From Aestuariibaculum suncheonense (GTDB lineage Bacteria > Bacteroidota > Bacteroidia > Flavobacteriales > Flavobacteriaceae): 64,000 bases of DNA. Numbering within the stretch: position 1 is the stretch's first letter; each line of letters starts with the position of its first letter. Positions 61,906 to 64,000 of the stretch are shown here, one piece after another. The stretch spans positions 62,001 to 126,000 of the forward strand of contig NZ_JACVXC010000003.1 of the NCBI RefSeq assembly GCF_014596935.1, written 5' to 3'. The notes under the pieces are model-generated. The model had not been told where the DNA came from. It searched no databases and saw nothing but the letters and a program-made list of their open reading frames with translations. A program made the translations under genes and the position numbers.

Positions 61906-64000
61906 TTATTTAATAATTATTTGCCCGGTTAAACGATCATCTTCTGAAGAAGACCCGATAAAAACTTTAAATATCCCAGGCTCAACAACACGTTTCATAT
62001 CCTTGTTCAATAACGATAAATCCCTTGACTGAAGTGTCATTGTTACTTCTTTTTCTTGTCCGGGTTTCAATGTTACACGTTCAAAACCTCTAAGCACTTT
62101 AGTATAAGTAACTACCGAGGCAAATTCATCCTGAATATACAATTGCGGCACTTCATCACCTTCATAATCTCCTGTGTTTTTTAGTTTGAAAGACACTGTG
62201 ATGGTTTCAACATCGTTTGAAGCAGATTCCGGAGTAATTTTTAAATCACTGTACTCGAAGGTTGTGTAGCTTAATCCGTATCCAAATGGATATAATGCTG
62301 TATTAATTCTAGTTTGTCCAATATCGGTTTTGCCTTGTCCTTTTTGAGAACTTCTTTTATAAGGGAAGTTAAACGGAATTTGTCCTACGGTTCTCGGGAA
62401 TGTTACTGATAATTTTCCGCCAGGATTATAAGCTCCGAAGATAGCTTCAGCAACTGCTTGGCCACCGTATTCTCCGGGAAACCATGCTTCGATTACAGAT
62501 GAAATGTGATCATCGACCCAGTTAATACTTAAGGGGCGACCGTTAATTAAAACCACCACAATAGGTTTTCCTGTCTCATAAAGTGCTTTTATTAAATCCA
62601 GTTGATTTCCTGGCAAATCTAATGATGTTCTCGATTTAGACTCCCCAACCGTATCTTCATTGTCGCCCACAGCAACGATAATTAAATTGGATTCCTTAGC
62701 TTTACTAACTGCTTCATTTATATATTTTTGCTGCACTTCATCTGGAGTAATACTATATAATTCACTTTTAGGCCAGTTTGTATCATAAAAGTCACAACCT
62801 TGAGCAAATTCTACCTGAGCCTGGTTGCCTACAAAATTTTTAATACCATCGAAAACCGATTGAACCTTTACGTTGGAAGGCCCATAGCGACTAATAGAAT
62901 GATTAATGGCTTTAGCATTAGGACCTGTAACTAAAATATTTTTAAATGCATCAACTTTAATTGGTAACAGATTTTCTGAATTCTTCAATAACACCAAAGA
63001 CTTTCGTGATGCTTTTAACGCAATATGTTCACTTTCCTGATTGTGAACTATTTCATCAGCCACTTTTAAATTATTTACATAAGGACTATCGAATAAACCT
63101 AATTCAAATTTAACTCTTAAAACATCTCTAACACGGGCATTAATGGTTTCTACAGGAATTCTGCCTTCGTTTACTAATTCTCTTAAGGGCAAAATAAAAT
63201 CTTCGGCTGGTGAAAAATTGGTTCTAACATTCAGTCCAGCCATAACCGATAAATAGACCGTTTCTTTGAAATCTTCAGCGATATGGTGACGTCCTTTTAA
63301 ACCACCTACAGCCCAACTGTCTGAAACGACATAACCTTTAAATCCCCACTGATCTCTCAATACTTCGGTTAAAAAATAATGACTTCCTGTAACGGGAATA
63401 CCATTATAATCGTTGTAGGACGACATGATTCCTTTTAAACCACCTTCCTGAACTACCGTGCGGAAAGGCTCCAGATAAATCTCATGCATTTCGCGCTCTG
63501 TTATGTGCGGATCGGTTCTTGCATCGCCGTCTCGTCCGCCTTTTGGAGCACTATAAACCGCAAAATGTTTTGCTGTAGATACCACATTTTGAACCTGTAA
63601 AGCTTTCACCATTTCTACACCTAACTGAGATACCAGATACGGATCTTCGCCATAACACTCCACCGTTCTACCCCATCTTGGATCTCTTGCTAAATCTAAA
63701 ATCGGGGAATATACATTGGTATATCCTAAAACTCGGGCTTCTTTTCCTGTAATCGCTCCAATTTCTGAAACCAAGTCTTTATCCCAGGTACTTCCAATAC
63801 CAATTTGCGCCGGGAAACTCGTTGCTCCATCGTGACACAATCCACGAATACCTTCATTTGTAAAATCTACCGGAATACCTAAACGTGTATCTTCAACAAA
63901 AAAACGCTGAACCTCATTTATGGCTTTCGCATGATTAGATGGAGGCCATGAATATTGGGTTTCAGCACTTTTATGATATGCCAAGCCGTTTAAATGCTCA
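61906..64000 (-). CDS. Glycoside hydrolase family 3 protein (5' end outside window)
   Basis: BglX-type enzyme, probably a beta-glucosidase or related exo-beta-glycosidase. The first barrel domain has FTNEGIRGLCHDGATSFPAQIG and ARDPRWGRTVECYGEDPYLV. The nucleophile Asp is in GYVVSDSWAVGG. The second alpha/beta domain is marked by VAVGDNEDTVGESKSRTSLDLPGNQLDL (in pieces), and a C-terminal fibronectin III-like domain follows (FKLKNTGDYEGDEVPQLYIQD). The frame stays open to the right edge: the TTG at 63984 is only the last start-like codon, preceded by in-frame coding sequence, so the N-terminus and signal peptide are outside the window. Substrate specificity is not deducible; its GH92 neighbour suggests glycans with both alpha-mannose and beta linkages. 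Confidence 0.95.
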   Translation of the reverse strand, partial: EHLNGLAYHKSAETQYSWPPSNHAKAINEVQRFFVEDTRLGIPVDFTNEGIRGLCHDGATSFPAQIGIGSTWDKDLVSEIGAITGKEARVLGYTNVYSPILDLARDPRWGRTVECYGEDPYLVSQLGVEMVKALQVQNVVSTAKHFAVYSAPKGGRDGDARTDPHITEREMHEIYLEPFRTVVQEGGLKGIMSSYNDYNGIPVTGSHYFLTEVLRDQWGFKGYVVSDSWAVGGLKGRHHIAEDFKETVYLSVMAGLNVRTNFSPAEDFILPLRELVNEGRIPVETINARVRDVLRVKFELGLFDSPYVNNLKVADEIVHNQESEHIALKASRKSLVLLKNSENLLPIKVDAFKNILVTGPNAKAINHSISRYGPSNVKVQSVFDGIKNFVGNQAQVEFAQGCDFYDTNWPKSELYSITPDEVQQKYINEAVSKAKESNLIIVAVGDNEDTVGESKSRTSLDLPGNQLDLIKALYETGKPIVVVLINGRPLSINWVDDHISSVIEAWFPGEYGGQAVAEAIFGAYNPGGKLSVTFPRTVGQIPFNFPYKRSSQKGQGKTDIGQTRINTALYPFGYGLSYTTFEYSDLKITPESASNDVETITVSFKLKNTGDYEGDEVPQLYIQDEFASVVTYTKVLRGFERVTLKPGQEKEVTMTLQSRDLSLLNKDMKRVVEPGIFKVFIGSSSEDDRLTGQIIIK

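Noticed and set aside
63984-63986. TTG near 63984 as the start of the GH3 gene
   Set aside because: In-frame coding sequence continues to the right edge, and a GH3 enzyme would lack its N-terminal part and signal peptide.

Overview
The window reads as a chromosomal segment of a marine-type member of the Flavobacteriaceae (phylum Bacteroidota). The evidence is AT-rich DNA, a PorX-type response regulator and a protein with a type IX secretion (T9SS) sorting domain, SusC/SusD pairs, an LpxC-FabZ fusion, lipoproteins with short flavobacterial signal peptides, few recognisable Shine-Dalgarno sites, and recurring TAnnTTTG promoter elements (the Bacteroidota -7 box, often with TTTG about 17-21 bases upstream). 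I saw no rRNA, tRNA, CRISPR array, insertion sequence, integrase or phage gene. The genus cannot be named from the sequence alone.

Layout. 1-5.1 kb: the end of a surface-glycan locus (DegT aminotransferase, FlaA1/PglF-like dehydratase, PglC-like phosphoglycosyl transferase) interleaved with aroB and a proline dehydrogenase. 5.1-12.3 kb: DUF4258 protein, alanine dehydrogenase, a TonB-type outer-membrane barrel, a small secreted peptide overlapping a membrane protein, tsaE and porX. 12.3-23.2 kb: HD-domain hydrolase, then a lipid A/housekeeping cluster (lpxD, lpxC-fabZ, lpxA, efp, second lpxD, sucD), fabG, a VWA membrane protein and an SPFH protein. 23.2-30.6 kb: a complete hisGDCBHAFI operon preceded by a leader peptide with four consecutive His codons and a mutually exclusive terminator/antiterminator. 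30.6-38.3 kb: two large Asp-box (BNR/VPS10-like) propeller proteins, one with a T9SS sorting tail, plus a fibronectin-like lipoprotein. 38.5-41.8 kb: TruA-like synthase, DUF2461, a conserved flavobacterial protein, DUF72 and a thioesterase. 42.0-46.7 kb: leuC-leuD-(leuA/cimA-like)-leuB. 46.8-54 kb: MscS channel, DUF3817, VTT protein, OmpA lipoprotein, OsmC, fasciclin lipoprotein, DUF748 protein. 54.5-64 kb: a polysaccharide utilisation locus with SusD, SusC, GH92 mannosidase and a GH3 enzyme that runs off the right edge.

Working together: the lpx genes, fabZ and fabG supply lipid A and fatty acids; the glycan genes look like initiation of a bacillosamine-type glycan; porX could regulate export of the T9SS cargo at 34-38 kb; the right-hand locus would import and trim mannose-containing glycans.

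The most interesting signal is the his leader (23325-23495). Its promoter, 18-residue His-rich peptide and three alternative RNA pairings are laid out as in the classical enterobacterial ribosome-mediated attenuator. Secondary finds are two intrinsic terminators buried inside coding sequence (3485-3517 and 20431-20473), a 47-residue secreted-peptide gene overlapping its neighbour (9858-10001), and two lpxD paralogues that differ at a conserved motif.
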